64,000 nucleotides of DNA from an uncultured Pseudomonadales bacterium (GTDB lineage Bacteria > Pseudomonadota > Gammaproteobacteria > Pseudomonadales > Cellvibrionaceae). The stretch's first letter is position 1; each line of letters begins with the position of its first letter. Of the stretch, positions 9,693-19,224 are shown piece by piece. The translations under genes and the position numbers were made by a program. The DNA lies in assembly GCA_947489425.1 (NCBI GenBank), contig CANLDL010000001.1:186001-250000 (forward strand), given 5' to 3'. Under the pieces are notes generated by a model. The model was not told the DNA's origin. It saw nothing but the letters and a program-made list of their open reading frames with translations, and made no database searches.

Positions 9693-11054
9693 TTGGCTAC
9701 CGTGAGTACAATATCGAACAATAATCGATCAAAATTGGTGTTAGCTATTTGTGGCTTTTTATCAGCGGGGCTTTATTGTTATTGGCTTAATCAATCTACC
9801 GAATATGCACAAGCGACGTTATTTGATTTGTGGTTGGTTGGGTTTGCTGGTGCTTTAATTAGTTTTGGTTGTTGGTATTACTTCCACCAAAGCTACAAAA
9901 ATACTAATGTAGATTTATTTAATAAAGAGCATTTATTCTGTGTGCTTTTATTTGCGCTTTTATTTCGCTTAATTGGCTTTTTTGTCTTTCCTATTTTAGA
10001 AGATGACTTCTATCGTTTTCTTTGGGATGGGCGCCTTCTAGTAGAGGAGGGCAGTCCTTATGGTATTCCCCCGAGTAGTTTTTTTGCAGATGCTAATCTC
10101 AGCGATAAATTTAGTGACATACTCGGTAGTATTAATCACCCTGATGTTTCAACGATTTATGGGCCTGTTTTGCAATGGCTGTTTGCTGTTGCTTATTTAG
10201 TTGCTCCTGGTGAGCTATGGCCTTTAAAAGTGATAATACTATTTGCTGATATTGGCGTTATCGCTTTATTGCTGTTTATATTAAAGCTAAGGAATGCGCC
10301 TTTTTATCACATTATACTTTATGCATGGTCTCCACTAATTATCAAAGAATTTATTGTGAGTGTACACCCCGATGTTATTGGTGTTTTGTTGTTGTTATTA
10401 GGCATAATTCTGAGTTTTAGGGGCTTGGCTTATTGGTCTGCAGTGGTTTTAGCATTGGCAGTATCAGCTAAAATATTTGCCTTTATCGTTGTTCCTTTAT
10501 TATTGGGTTTTGCTGTTAAGCGATGGCTTGTTTTTATCGCTGTATGTGTCTTGGTATCGATCCCTCTTGGGGTAAAAGCCGCATGGGTACCCGACGGGCT
10601 TGTCGTCATGGCAACACATTGGTTTTTTAATGCGCCGCTTTATAGTTTGTTGACTCTTGATATATTTATGCCACTTTTATCCTTTAATGAAATCAAGGTT
10701 TTATTACTATCAATTTTTTCGTGTATTTGGTTTTATTTCTTCTTTATTAAAAGTCTCAATGAAAATTCGTTAACTATTCGTGGCGACTATTTATTTTTAT
10801 TCTTTTTTTTATGCCTACCCGCATTTAATGCTTGGTATTTAGTTTGGCTTTTACCTTTTGCTGTTATATGGCCAACACGTTGGGCTTGGGTTGCATCGTT
10901 TAGTATTTTTCTAAGTTACGCCAGCGGTATTAATTTGGCGGTAGCTAATATCGATTTATATGAGCAGTTACCACTATTCTTTGTTCTACAATACTTGCTA
11001 ATAGTATTGTCAATGGTATTGGATATTTTTAGAGATAAAAAAAAGCTTCTTTAA
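9693..11054 (+). CDS. Polytopic membrane glycosyltransferase (GT-C type)
   Basis: A 453-residue protein with about ten or more hydrophobic helices. After the second helices comes LEDDFYRFLWDGRLLVEEGSPYG, the acidic first extracytoplasmic loop characteristic of GT-C mannosyltransferases, followed by NHPDVSTIYGPVLQWLFA, also typical. Such enzymes use polyprenyl-phosphate sugars as donors. The likely start is TTG at 9693 (AGAGAGAG eight bases upstream) or GTG at 9702. It is divergent from the GT2 gene with a 147-bp spacer. The acceptor is unknown. Its last codons overlap a hairpin that terminates the convergent gene. Confidence 0.75.
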   Translation: MATVSTISNNNRSKLVLAICGFLSAGLYCYWLNQSTEYAQATLFDLWLVGFAGALISFGCWYYFHQSYKNTNVDLFNKEHLFCVLLFALLFRLIGFFVFPILEDDFYRFLWDGRLLVEEGSPYGIPPSSFFADANLSDKFSDILGSINHPDVSTIYGPVLQWLFAVAYLVAPGELWPLKVIILFADIGVIALLLFILKLRNAPFYHIILYAWSPLIIKEFIVSVHPDVIGVLLLLLGIILSFRGLAYWSAVVLALAVSAKIFAFIVVPLLLGFAVKRWLVFIAVCVLVSIPLGVKAAWVPDGLVVMATHWFFNAPLYSLLTLDIFMPLLSFNEIKVLLLSIFSCIWFYFFFIKSLNENSLTIRGDYLFLFFFLCLPAFNAWYLVWLLPFAVIWPTRWAWVASFSIFLSYASGINLAVANIDLYEQLPLFFVLQYLLIVLSMVLDIFRDKKKLL

Positions 11055-11072
11055 ATATATTTAAAGAAGCTT
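11037..11072 (-). terminator. Rho-independent terminator of the convergent exported-protein gene
   Basis: A perfect 30-nt palindrome (half AAGCTTCTTTAAATA) at 11043-11072 is followed on the minus strand by a run of eight T residues (complement of 11037-11044). This is a classical intrinsic terminator for the minus-strand gene ending at 11100. It overlaps the last codons and stop of the plus-strand GT-C gene. Confidence 0.8.
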
Positions 11073-11099
11073 AAGGGGGGAGTCAGGTTGTGTTAATAG

Positions 11100-11483
11100 C
11101 TAGCCATTATTTAAGCGTAAGCGAAAACGCTTATTAAGATAATAAACAACATACGATAGATCTTTAGAGTTTATCGTCTCGCCTGCCTTTTGGCTAGTAT
11201 CACAATTATAAAGGCTAGACGTTAAATTACGTACACTGCCTCTCTTAAATGGGCGTAAAGTACTGGCTTTAACGGGTGACATGGTTTCACCATCATTAAC
11301 ACAGAAGTTAACCTTTCCTATATTTTTAGCTCTGCCGTGATAAATAGTCTTACCATATTCATATCGAGTATCAACAGGTTTTGGTTTAGGGGCTTCATAG
11401 CTGTGGTTGTAGCCGCCAGATGCGAATGCGCCACTTGATAATAGGGCTGTCAATGCAAAGGATAAAATGCTAATGCGCTTCAT
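11100..11483 (-). CDS. Exported hypothetical protein
   Basis: A 127-residue protein with a clean signal peptide (basic MKRIS, hydrophobic core, cleavage probably after SSGAFA). The mature part has a Pro-rich start (EAPKPKPVD) and two cysteines (NFCVND and YNCDTS) that could form a disulfide in the periplasm. No family is recognised. AGGAAG lies eight bases before the ATG, and a strong terminator follows, so it is a monocistronic unit. Confidence 0.65.
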   Translation of the reverse strand: MKRISILSFALTALLSSGAFASGGYNHSYEAPKPKPVDTRYEYGKTIYHGRAKNIGKVNFCVNDGETMSPVKASTLRPFKRGSVRNLTSSLYNCDTSQKAGETINSKDLSYVVYYLNKRFRLRLNNG

Positions 11484-11714
11484 AAAATCTTCCTAAAAAA
11501 TGGTTAAGCTCAGAGATATGCTGATATGACAGAACATATTGATGCTAGTTCCTTTTATTTTTTTATTAAAATATATTGAATAAATATTCATATTAACGTG
11601 TTTAGGTATGTAGATTGTAAATAAATTGGTACGGGTTATATGTGCTAACCTCTATATGATGCATTTACAAATAAGCAGTACTTAATTATTAATTAATAAC
11701 ATGAGCCTTTTACT

Positions 11715-12254
11715 ATGAAGACTATTAAATATCCACTTATTCTATTGATGAGCCTATTACTATCTAGCCATATCGCTTTTGCTGCTGATGATGAGCCAGA
11801 ACCGGAGCCTACTCAAAATACAAAGGTCTGTAAAAAAGGTAAGGTATGGGATGAGGACAGAAACAAGTGCATTAAAATTAAGAATAGTCAATTTAGTGAC
11901 GACCAAATCTTTCAAACTGCACGTGAACTTGCCTATGCTGATCGCTTTGACGATGCTATTAGCTTATTGAATATGGCAGCTAATGCCGATGATCCAAGAA
12001 TATTGAACTACTTAGGCTTCTCAAACCGTAAAGCGGGTAATGTTGACTTAGCTATGGAATACTACTCACGCGCTTTAGTGCAAAACCCTGACTATGTATT
12101 AGCACGTTCTTATATGGGGCAAGGCTATGTTGCTATGGGTAAAGAAGAGCTAGCTCGAGATCAGTTAAACGAAATTGCTATCCGTGATAGCCGATCAAGC
12201 TGGGCATACCGCTCTCTTGCTAGTGCTTTAAATGCTAATAGTGTGGCATATTAA
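11715..12254 (+). CDS. Exported TPR-repeat protein
   Basis: A 179-residue protein with a signal peptide (MKTIKYPLILLMSLLLSSHIAFA) followed by an acidic stretch (DDEPEPEPT) and a CKKGKVWDEDRNKCIK segment with two cysteines. Residues 65-165 form about three tetratricopeptide repeats, with canonical positions in YLGFSNRKAGNVDLAMEYYSRAL and YMGQGYVAMGKEELARDQL. TPRs mediate protein binding, so a periplasmic scaffold role is likely; the partner is unknown. It is followed by an intrinsic terminator. Confidence 0.8.
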   Translation: MKTIKYPLILLMSLLLSSHIAFAADDEPEPEPTQNTKVCKKGKVWDEDRNKCIKIKNSQFSDDQIFQTARELAYADRFDDAISLLNMAANADDPRILNYLGFSNRKAGNVDLAMEYYSRALVQNPDYVLARSYMGQGYVAMGKEELARDQLNEIAIRDSRSSWAYRSLASALNANSVAY

Positions 12255-12286
12255 TAGTATGATGTAGGCTAGGAGCCAGTTTAAGC

Positions 12287-12315
12287 AATAGGCATCTTTA
12301 GGTGCCTATTTTTTT
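12287..12315 (+). terminator. Rho-independent terminator after the TPR gene
   Basis: An 8-bp stem (AATAGGCA with TGCCTATT) with an 8-nt loop, followed by a T run to 12315. It lies 32 bp after the TPR gene stop. Confidence 0.8.
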
Positions 12316-12357
12316 ATCAGCGGATTAAAATCTACAAACTTATATAATTAAAGTAAC

Positions 12358-13029
12358 ATGATGAGTATGCAAAATATGGATAATACTGCTGACTTAACAC
12401 CTATTGCTATTTTCCCAATTCCTAATTCTGTTTGCTTCCCGGGCACAAGCTTTCCCTTGCATGTATTTGAGCCGCGGTATCGCACTATGGTTAAGGATTG
12501 TCTAAATTCTGGCCAATTACTGGCTATCGCGCACACGGAAAAAGTACTCAGTGAAAGTAAGTCTAGTGGCTCTTTACAAGAGGCATTGCAATCGAATCAA
12601 ACAACTTATAAGCCATGCTCAATATTCTCTGCGGGCCGTTGTGAACTACTCGATACTCTAGATGATGGGCGCATGTATTTGCAGATACATATTGAATCTC
12701 GTTTTACGGCAGTTAACGAAATTCAAACACTACCTTATAGTGTGTTTGAATGTCAGTTAATAGAGGATAAGCCGTTAATAGAGTCAGACAAGGTTGCGCT
12801 TTCCTTACTGCAGCAAAAGGTCTTAAAGCGCCTTTTAGCAATTACTTCAGATTCCGCTGAGGTACAGAGTATTCTGGGTTCATCAACATGGACAGATAAA
12901 GACTCTGTTGCCTTTAGTTTTGAGATTTTTGGTGTTTTACAGCTAGATGCCAGTATTCAGCAAAAAATACTTGAAATGACATCGCCTATAGAGCGCCTTA
13001 CTTACTTGTTACATTTCTTGAATAAATAG
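12358..13029 (+). CDS. LON peptidase substrate-binding domain protein
   Basis: A 223-residue protein made of a Lon N-terminal substrate-binding domain (PF02190) alone. The N-terminus IAIFPIPNSVCFPGTSFPLHVFEPRY is the usual opening of this domain, and SIFSAGRCELLDTLDDGRMYLQI matches its second half. There is no AAA+ or protease domain. Stand-alone LON-SB proteins are widespread in Gammaproteobacteria, often with no assigned role; recognition of misfolded proteins is a guess. It is probably a single-gene unit. The region between its stop and the chemoreceptor start (246 bp) shows nothing distinctive. Confidence 0.85.
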   Translation: MMSMQNMDNTADLTPIAIFPIPNSVCFPGTSFPLHVFEPRYRTMVKDCLNSGQLLAIAHTEKVLSESKSSGSLQEALQSNQTTYKPCSIFSAGRCELLDTLDDGRMYLQIHIESRFTAVNEIQTLPYSVFECQLIEDKPLIESDKVALSLLQQKVLKRLLAITSDSAEVQSILGSSTWTDKDSVAFSFEIFGVLQLDASIQQKILEMTSPIERLTYLLHFLNK

Positions 13030-13275
13030 TAGCTCTTTTCTTTTTCTTAGGTCGTCTATATAACTGATGCCTATTTCTCCTGATTTATTATTCTAGATTA
13101 CCTTTATACGAGCCTTGTCTGACTGCTTTTCTATTGTAGTAACCCTTTAAATTGTAATGTTATTAAAAGAGCCAGAGACTTAAATACTCGTATCGATTAA
13201 TGGATTTTTTGTAATGCTTTTCTATACTCAAAAATAAGCTTACAAAAGTAAATATCTGAAGGGACAACAAATCTT

Positions 13276-15708
13276 ATGAAAATCAAGACAAAAATGCTGC
13301 TCGGCGGTGGTTGTTTAGCGGCATTGCCAGTACTTATAGGTTGCTTCTTTCTAGCTCAATTGGCGCTAAAGGCAGCAAACTCCTCTTTGCAGAACGATGC
13401 TGAGCATGCCTTAGTTGCCGTTCGTGACATTACCGCGATAGAAATTACTCATTATATTGAAGGTATTCAAGACCAAGCCATAACGCTTTCAGAGAGCTTA
13501 ATGACGGTTGAGGCAATGGAGGCATTCACAGCTGGTTTTAATAGTTATGCATCTAATCGTAGTGAGGGTGACCTTAGTGCCCAGCGTGAAAGTGTTCAAA
13601 AATTTTACGATAAGCAGTTTAATGAAAAGTTTAAAAGCCTTAACAGTGGTCAATCTGTATCGACAGCTGAACTGGTGAGCTCTTTAGATAAGCAATCAAT
13701 TGCACTTCAATACGATTTTATTAGTAACAACCCTGACCCATTAGGGAGTAAGCATCTACTCAATAAGGCAAAAGAGGCAAACTCTTATAATGAGGCTCAT
13801 GAAAAATATCACGGGATTTTCCGTAATTTTATTGAGCGCTTTGGTTATTACGATTTGTTTTTGGTTGATCACGAAACAGGTGATATTGTTTACTCAGTTT
13901 TTAAAGAGCTAGATTATACAACCTCTCTTATTGACGGCCCCTATGCGAAGAGCGGTATTGGGCAGGCTTTTGCACTGGCAGACAAAACAACAGAGAAGGA
14001 GTTTACTGGCTTAGTCGATTTTGCGCCTTACGTACCTTCATATAATGTAGCGGCCTCATTTATTGCCACACCCATCCATAATGATCAAGGCGCTACAATA
14101 GGGGTATTAATTTTACAGATGCCCGTCGATAAAATTAATGCGCTAATGACTCATGATGGTAAATGGAAAGAGTCGGGTTTTGGTGACTCGGGAGAGACGT
14201 ATTTGGTCGGTGGCGACTTTACTATGCGTAGTAAAAGCCGGTTTTTGATAGAAGATAAAGCAGCGTATTTAGAGGTAATGAAAACTGCTGGCTTACCAGA
14301 AAAAGTCATTGCGGAAATAGATGCAAAAGAAAGTACTATTGGTATACAGCCAGTGAAAACTAAAGCGGCAGAGGCCGCATTACGAGGCGAGTCAGGTTTT
14401 GGTGTTTTTCCGGACTATCGTGGTGTTACGGTATTCTCTGCCTATAAGCCGATAGAAGTTGCTGGCTTGCGCTTGGCTATTATAAACGAGGTTGATCAAA
14501 AAGAAGCCTTGTTGCCCGCCATTGAGTTGGAGGAGACCGTAACAGGCTTAACCATTGTTATTATTGTTGCGGCCCTTATTTTTGGCCCAATTGCAGCGTG
14601 GTTATTATCACTAACGATTTTAAGTCCCATTAAAAAAATTATTGAATCAATTAAAGATCTTGCAGAAGGTGAGGGTGATTTAACACAACGAATGGATGCA
14701 ACGGGTAATGACGAAATTAGCGAACTCGCAAAGAGTTTAAATATATTCTTAAACGATTTAGATGAAACGTTTTCTAATCTCATTAAGTCTGCGATGCGCT
14801 TAGTCCCTATGTCTGAAGACCTGTCAACAGGTAATAAGCAAATGGCTTTAGCAGCAAGCGAGCAAAACACGCAAATTACGACAGTCAGAGAGCGCCTACA
14901 AGATGCTCGCCAATCAACGGATCATGTGCAGGAAGAATCTGACCTAATTTATGAGGAAAGTCATAAAGGTGAAAATGCCGTTAAAGAAGGTGTACGTGTT
15001 TTTGATTTGACCTATAAGCAAATTAACGAGCTGGGTAATATTATTGACGATGCCTCTCAATCAATTGATTCGCTCAAGGTAGAAAGCGACAATATTGTTA
15101 ATGTTATCGATGTGATTAATAGTATTGCAGAGCAAACAAATTTACTCGCTTTAAATGCGGCAATTGAAGCGGCGCGTGCAGGTGAGGCAGGTAGAGGCTT
15201 TGCCGTCGTTGCTGATGAAGTGCGAGCCTTAGCCTCGCGTACAAGGGAGTCTACCTTAGAGGTATCTTCTATGGTAAATGCGATACAGTCGCGTACCAGT
15301 AATGTTGTTAGTACCATGGAGCTAGGTAAGTCATCGACAGATGAATGTAGTACACAAGTACAAGAGGCCAAGGAAAAGCTAGCACTCATTAATAGTGCGA
15401 TGACGCATATTAACGAACGTGTAGGTGGTATTTCTTCTTCGGTAAATAATCAAAAGGGAAATTTTGATCAAGTCGCAAATGATTTTAACTCCCTTGACGA
15501 GTGCTTTAATAAATCGCAAGAAGCCAGTGACCTTGCCGTACAAATTGGTATTGATATGAGTAAAATGAGTAGCAAGTTGCATGGCATGGTCGACCACTTT
15601 ACGTTAAGTGATGGTGCTTGGAGCTCTAATCCTCGTGAAGAGCTAAGGATGGATACAGAAGCTATTGAAGAGATCAAATCATCTAATATAAACTCTAGCG
15701 CTAGTTAA
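13276..15708 (+). CDS. Methyl-accepting chemotaxis protein
   Basis: An 810-residue transmembrane chemoreceptor. TM1 is at about residues 8-30, a long periplasmic sensor (about 385 residues, size of a double-Cache domain) follows, TM2 is at about 421-447, then a HAMP linker ([23 protein letters not shown]). The cytoplasmic signalling domain has the invariant hairpin tip [20 protein letters not shown] and [12 protein letters not shown] at about 615-660, which contacts CheA and CheW. No C-terminal CheR-docking pentapeptide is present. The ligand cannot be predicted. An intrinsic terminator lies 30-60 bp past the stop, inside the convergent rsmC gene. GAAGGGA precedes the ATG. Confidence 0.93.
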   Translation: MKIKTKMLLGGGCLAALPVLIGCFFLAQLALKAANSSLQNDAEHALVAVRDITAIEITHYIEGIQDQAITLSESLMTVEAMEAFTAGFNSYASNRSEGDLSAQRESVQKFYDKQFNEKFKSLNSGQSVSTAELVSSLDKQSIALQYDFISNNPDPLGSKHLLNKAKEANSYNEAHEKYHGIFRNFIERFGYYDLFLVDHETGDIVYSVFKELDYTTSLIDGPYAKSGIGQAFALADKTTEKEFTGLVDFAPYVPSYNVAASFIATPIHNDQGATIGVLILQMPVDKINALMTHDGKWKESGFGDSGETYLVGGDFTMRSKSRFLIEDKAAYLEVMKTAGLPEKVIAEIDAKESTIGIQPVKTKAAEAALRGESGFGVFPDYRGVTVFSAYKPIEVAGLRLAIINEVDQKEALLPAIELEETVTGLTIVIIVAALIFGPIAAWLLSLTILSPIKKIIESIKDLAEGEGDLTQRMDATGNDEISELAKSLNIFLNDLDETFSNLIKSAMRLVPMSEDLSTGNKQMALAASEQNTQITTVRERLQDARQSTDHVQEESDLIYEESHKGENAVKEGVRVFDLTYKQINELGNIIDDASQSIDSLKVESDNIVNVIDVINSIAEQTNLLALNAAIEAARAGEAGRGFAVVADEVRALASRTRESTLEVSSMVNAIQSRTSNVVSTMELGKSSTDECSTQVQEAKEKLALINSAMTHINERVGGISSSVNNQKGNFDQVANDFNSLDECFNKSQEASDLAVQIGIDMSKMSSKLHGMVDHFTLSDGAWSSNPREELRMDTEAIEEIKSSNINSSAS

Positions 15709-16739
15709 TTATCAGATTTAGATAATAAAACAACTTTAAAACCTTGCTCTTTGTGCAAGGTTTTTTTGTGGCTGAATAAATCCTCTGATATGTTGTCAAA
15801 GGAGATGAATTCATTAGTGACTAGTAGAGTGTGCCCGTTCTTTTTAGTTTTTTTAGCACAGCCGCGAATAAATTTTTTAGTCAATGCTTGATCGTGTTGA
15901 AAGCCTTGATGGAAAGGTGGGTTACACAAGACTAAATCGAAGGTATTGTCTACTGTGTCGGCGCAGTCGCTAGCAATAATTTCTGTTAATGTTTGCATGG
16001 CTTGTGTGTTTTTTTGCGCTGCAATCAGTGCTGCTGCATTATTGTCTGTCGCAATAATATGTTCAAAACCATAGTTGTCAATGTTACAAAATATCCATCC
16101 GTACCCACACCCTAAATCAAGCACGCTTTTGGGTTTTATTTTTTGGCTACTCATTAAATCGCTAAGGCAATGTAATAGTAACTCTGTTCCTTTGTCGACT
16201 TTATCCCAGCCAAAGATTCCAGGTTTGCTATAAAATCGTTTGTCAATTTCTCTTAAAGTGTGATAGTTTTTGTCGTCTAGAGTTGTTGTTGATGACAGGT
16301 GTGAAAACTCTCCAATGTAACTGTTGCCATTTTTTTTAAGCTTTCCTTGGGCATTTAGCACTTTTTTAATATTGTCCGAAAAAGACTTAATCCCTTCTTT
16401 TTTGTATCCACTAATAATAAGCCTTGCATCTTTTTGTAATAACTTGGCCGCCTGATTAATGATGTGATTTGCTACGGCTTTTTCTTTTGATATGCGATAA
16501 ACAATTTTTTCAAAGCTTTGTTGAGGGTAGTCGGCAATACTAAAATCACTAAAAACACTTTGTATGCTTTTCTTTTTGGCTTGCTGGTAAATGTCATACC
16601 GATTAGTCACTAAGGTTAAGTTTTCGTTTGCCTCTACCTGTTCAATTAATGAGTGCGCGTTCTCATCTGCAAGCCAGAGTGTCGATGTTTGTGTATGCGT
16701 CAAGTGGGGTAGGAGAAGTTGTAGTGTGCTGTCAATCAT
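15705..16739 (-). CDS. rsmC: RsmC/RlmG-type rRNA guanine-N2 methyltransferase
   Basis: A 344-residue protein, nearly the length of E. coli RsmC (343). The C-terminal catalytic half has the SAM-binding motif LDLGCGYG (208-214) and the NPPF tetrad (273-276) characteristic of enzymes methylating exocyclic amines of guanine. The N-terminal half is a degenerate methyltransferase-like domain, as in RsmC. The expected product is m2G1207 in 16S rRNA. Its start overlaps the stop of rsuA by eight bases, so the two 16S-modifying enzymes are translationally coupled. RlmG (23S rRNA) is the alternative, but its length and the neighbour favour RsmC. Confidence 0.75.
   Translation of the reverse strand: MIDSTLQLLLPHLTHTQTSTLWLADENAHSLIEQVEANENLTLVTNRYDIYQQAKKKSIQSVFSDFSIADYPQQSFEKIVYRISKEKAVANHIINQAAKLLQKDARLIISGYKKEGIKSFSDNIKKVLNAQGKLKKNGNSYIGEFSHLSSTTTLDDKNYHTLREIDKRFYSKPGIFGWDKVDKGTELLLHCLSDLMSSQKIKPKSVLDLGCGYGWIFCNIDNYGFEHIIATDNNAAALIAAQKNTQAMQTLTEIIASDCADTVDNTFDLVLCNPPFHQGFQHDQALTKKFIRGCAKKTKKNGHTLLVTNEFISFDNISEDLFSHKKTLHKEQGFKVVLLSKSDN
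15738..15767 (+). terminator. Terminator of the chemoreceptor gene, inside the 3' end of rsmC
   Basis: A 10-bp perfect stem (AAAACCTTGC with GCAAGGTTTT) and 7-nt loop are followed by T residues to 15767. It reads as an intrinsic terminator for the plus-strand chemoreceptor gene but lies within the coding sequence of the convergent methyltransferase. Confidence 0.75.
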
Positions 16740-17430
16740 TAAAAAAATTCACTTCGTCTTGTGTGAGTGGGCGATAGTCCCCCTCATTGAGCGTTGAGTC
16801 TAATTGAATATTACCAATAGCATGGCGGTGAAGCGCAGTGACATGGTTGCCACAAGCGGCAAACATACGTTTAACTTGATGGTATTTTCCTTCGGATATC
16901 AATAAGTCTGCATGGTGATTGTCGATGATGCTTAGTTTAGCCTCTCGTGTTTTTTTTGCCTCGCCGTTGAGTAACAAGCCGTTTTTAAATTGTTCGACTA
17001 AATTATTATCAAGTGGCTCAGCTAGAGTGACTTTATAATGTTTAAATGAATGCCTATTAGGTGATGTAACGCGGTGATTCCATTGACCATCATCAGTAAT
17101 AAGTACAAGGCCTGTAGTGTCTTTGTCTAATCTACCTGCGATTTGTAGTTTTATCTTTTTAGGCTCGTTGATTAAGTCGATTACTGTTTTATGATGCCCA
17201 TCACTGTTTGCGCAAACCACCCCTAGTGGCTTATTAAGCATAAAAAATCGCGGCTTAATGTTGTTGATGGGGTTATTAAATATATAAATAGTATTTATTT
17301 CAGTGTCAATTTTAGTCGATACATCGCTAATAGTAAGCTCCCCAATACGTATAGCGCCCTCTTTGGCTAGGCGTTTTATATCGGAGCGCGAGTAATCGGT
17401 TGTGGCGCAAATAAACTTATCTATGCGCAC
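16732..17430 (-). CDS. rsuA: 16S rRNA pseudouridine(516) synthase RsuA
   Basis: A 232-residue pseudouridine synthase with an N-terminal S4 RNA-binding domain (MRIDKFICATTDYSRSDIKR) and the catalytic signature AGRLDKDTTGLVLITDDG, where Asp102 is the nucleophile. The C-terminal EGKYHQVKRMFAACGNHVTALHR follows E. coli RsuA closely. RsuA makes pseudouridine 516 in 16S rRNA. The start codon is GTG. The stop overlaps the start of rsmC, forming a two-gene 16S rRNA modification operon that converges with the chemoreceptor gene. Confidence 0.88.
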   Translation of the reverse strand: MRIDKFICATTDYSRSDIKRLAKEGAIRIGELTISDVSTKIDTEINTIYIFNNPINNIKPRFFMLNKPLGVVCANSDGHHKTVIDLINEPKKIKLQIAGRLDKDTTGLVLITDDGQWNHRVTSPNRHSFKHYKVTLAEPLDNNLVEQFKNGLLLNGEAKKTREAKLSIIDNHHADLLISEGKYHQVKRMFAACGNHVTALHRHAIGNIQLDSTLNEGDYRPLTQDEVNFFND

Positions 17431-17669
17431 ATGATGGCCTTTAAAGAGGATAATAAACTATACATAGCCTATTTTAGCGATTAACGGTAATGTCGGCTAA
17501 TCTTTTAGTCATAATTTTTATTGAGCCGGGATTATGTTTTGGCTGCTCTACAATCGATAGGGCTTTTGTTTCTACTATAAATGAGTGAATAGGGCTTGTT
17601 ACTATAATGACTGAAAAGAGCAAAATATGAACTTTATATAAGTAATTTAAAGAAGATATAAAATTATTA

Positions 17670-17704
17670 TTGACTGCTTAAAACTCCGTGGTATGATGCG
17701 CACC
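17670..17704 (+). promoter_or_regulatory. Promoter of the tRNA-Pro/Arg/His operon
   Basis: TTGACT (17670-17675) and TATGAT (17692-17697) are separated by 16 bp and followed by the GC-rich discriminator GCGCACC, the pattern of growth-rate and ppGpp-controlled stable RNA promoters. A small leader hairpin, CTGTAAT/ATTACAG, lies at 17719-17737 before the first tRNA. The rest of the 317-bp gap after rsuA (17431-17747) holds nothing else I can identify. Confidence 0.75.
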
Positions 17705-17747
17705 TCCTGAAACAAGGGCTGTAATTAATGATTACAGGGTTAAGCAT

Positions 17748-17824
<77 letters not shown>

Positions 17825-17861
17825 ACTTAACACCTTTAAGCCCGCGTAGATTTATTCAGAT

Positions 17862-17938
<77 letters not shown>

Positions 17939-18020
17939 TTGCTTTATAGACATCTTTTATTTCTATCATACGAAATAGAGTAGGTTTGGCTACGAGAGTT
18001 AAATTCAGGATCCCAACAAT

Positions 18021-18097
18021 GGTGACTGTAGCTCAGCTGGTAGAGCCCCGGATTGTGATTCCGGTGGTCGCGGGTTCGAACCCCGTCAGTCACCCCA
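18021..18097 (+). tRNA. tRNA-His (anticodon GTG)
   Basis: Cloverleaf of 77 nt. The extra 5' G (G-1) typical of tRNA-His is encoded, the acceptor is GTGACT/AGTCAC, the anticodon loop is TTGTGAT (GTG), and CCA is encoded. Confidence 0.97.
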
Positions 18098-18224
18098 TTA
18101 TATGCTCGCCTTATTAATCTCTTTTACTCCCTATTACGAATAAATTTGCTCGATAAGTGCGTCTATCGCATAATTCTTATCTGTGATAATGGTGCGAGAG
18201 CAAAAAATAATATAAAGGTTTTTT

Positions 18225-18710
18225 ATGGAGTTAGCAGAAAGTTTGCGTTTGGGTATGCGTCGTTTGGCATCGGGTGTATGCATTATTACCTGTAAAGCGG
18301 AAGGGCAAAGGTACGCTATGACAGCTTCATCGGTAACCTCACTGTCGGATTCGCCAGCGTCATTACTTGTTTGCGTCAATAACACTGCGGCTATTCAACC
18401 CTTTCTTGTTCGAGGGCAGTCCTTCGCAGTGAATATATTGGGCGATGATCAAATAGATATATCTAATAACTGTGCTGGAGAAAGCAGCGGAGAAGAGCGC
18501 TTTAGTGTTGGTTGCTGGAGTGAATCTTCTCAATCAAATGCACCATTTTTAGAGAAATCACAGGCAACATTCTTTTGTGATGTGGATAACGATAATTATC
18601 AGTACGGTACGCATCATATTATTATTGGCCGCTTAACCAATGTTATTGTCCCCGAGGTAGAATCTGCCCCGTTAATTTACGCAAATGGTGGGTATCAGAG
18701 TATTCGTTAA
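18225..18710 (+). CDS. Flavin reductase family protein
   Basis: A 161-residue flavin-reductase-like (HpaC/RutF type) split-barrel protein. The opening LGMRRLASGVCIITCK and TASSVTSLSDSPASLLVCVN are the usual FMN-contacting segments, and SFAVNILGDDQ follows. Such proteins reduce FMN or FAD with NAD(P)H, often for a separate monooxygenase, or act as oxidoreductases themselves. No monooxygenase gene is nearby: the gene stands alone between two tRNA clusters. The 181-bp gap after it contains the next tRNA promoter. Confidence 0.85.
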   Translation: MELAESLRLGMRRLASGVCIITCKAEGQRYAMTASSVTSLSDSPASLLVCVNNTAAIQPFLVRGQSFAVNILGDDQIDISNNCAGESSGEERFSVGCWSESSQSNAPFLEKSQATFFCDVDNDNYQYGTHHIIIGRLTNVIVPEVESAPLIYANGGYQSIR

Positions 18711-18847
18711 TTGCTCGATTATGGCTGAGGAGGTCTACTTTTAAGCAAGCTGTATGCTACTCAAATCTCCTTTTTGGTTAAAATTTATTTATTCAGATTA
18801 AAAAAACAGCATCAATAATTAATATTAATTTTCTTTAATAAATAGTG

Positions 18848-18882
18848 TTGACAAGGTGCAATTATCCAGTAGAATGCGCACC
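18848..18882 (+). promoter_or_regulatory. Promoter of the tRNA-Val/Asp operon
   Basis: A perfect TTGACA (18848-18853), 16-bp spacer and TAGAAT (18870-18875) are followed by the discriminator GCGCACC. The same seven bases follow the -10 of the other tRNA operon and of mdh in this window. Confidence 0.8.
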
Positions 18883-18891
18883 TCTTCTGTT

Positions 18892-18967
18892 GGGTGGTTA
18901 GCTCAGTTGGTAGAGCGGCGCCCTTACAAGGCGTAGGTCACAGGTTCGACCCCTGTACCACCCACCA
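18892..18967 (+). tRNA. tRNA-Val (anticodon TAC)
   Basis: Cloverleaf of 76 nt with acceptor GGGTGGT/ACCACCC, anticodon loop CTTACAA (TAC), T-arm ACAGG/CCTGT and encoded CCA. Confidence 0.97.
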
Positions 18968-18983
18968 ATAAAAAAGATTATTC

Positions 18984-19060
18984 GGACCGGTAGTTCAGCT
19001 GGTTAGAATGCCGGCCTGTCACGCCGGAGGTCGCGGGTTCGAGTCCCGTCCGGTCCGCCA
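18984..19060 (+). tRNA. tRNA-Asp (anticodon GTC)
   Basis: Cloverleaf of 77 nt with acceptor GGACCGG/CCGGTCC, anticodon loop CTGTCAC (GTC), T-arm GCGGG/CCCGT and encoded CCA. It follows tRNA-Val by 16 bp. Confidence 0.97.
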
Positions 19061-19224
19061 TTAATCTTTTATCTTACTTAGCATTCTCTAGGCTTCTTTC
19101 ACAAACATTCTCTTTAAAAATATTTATTATTATTGCGCCATAATATTGAGTAAAACATCAATATTATTGTCACTGTAGTGTGTAGTTTTACGCAAATTAA
19201 TATTTTTAATAAAAAGAGAATTCT

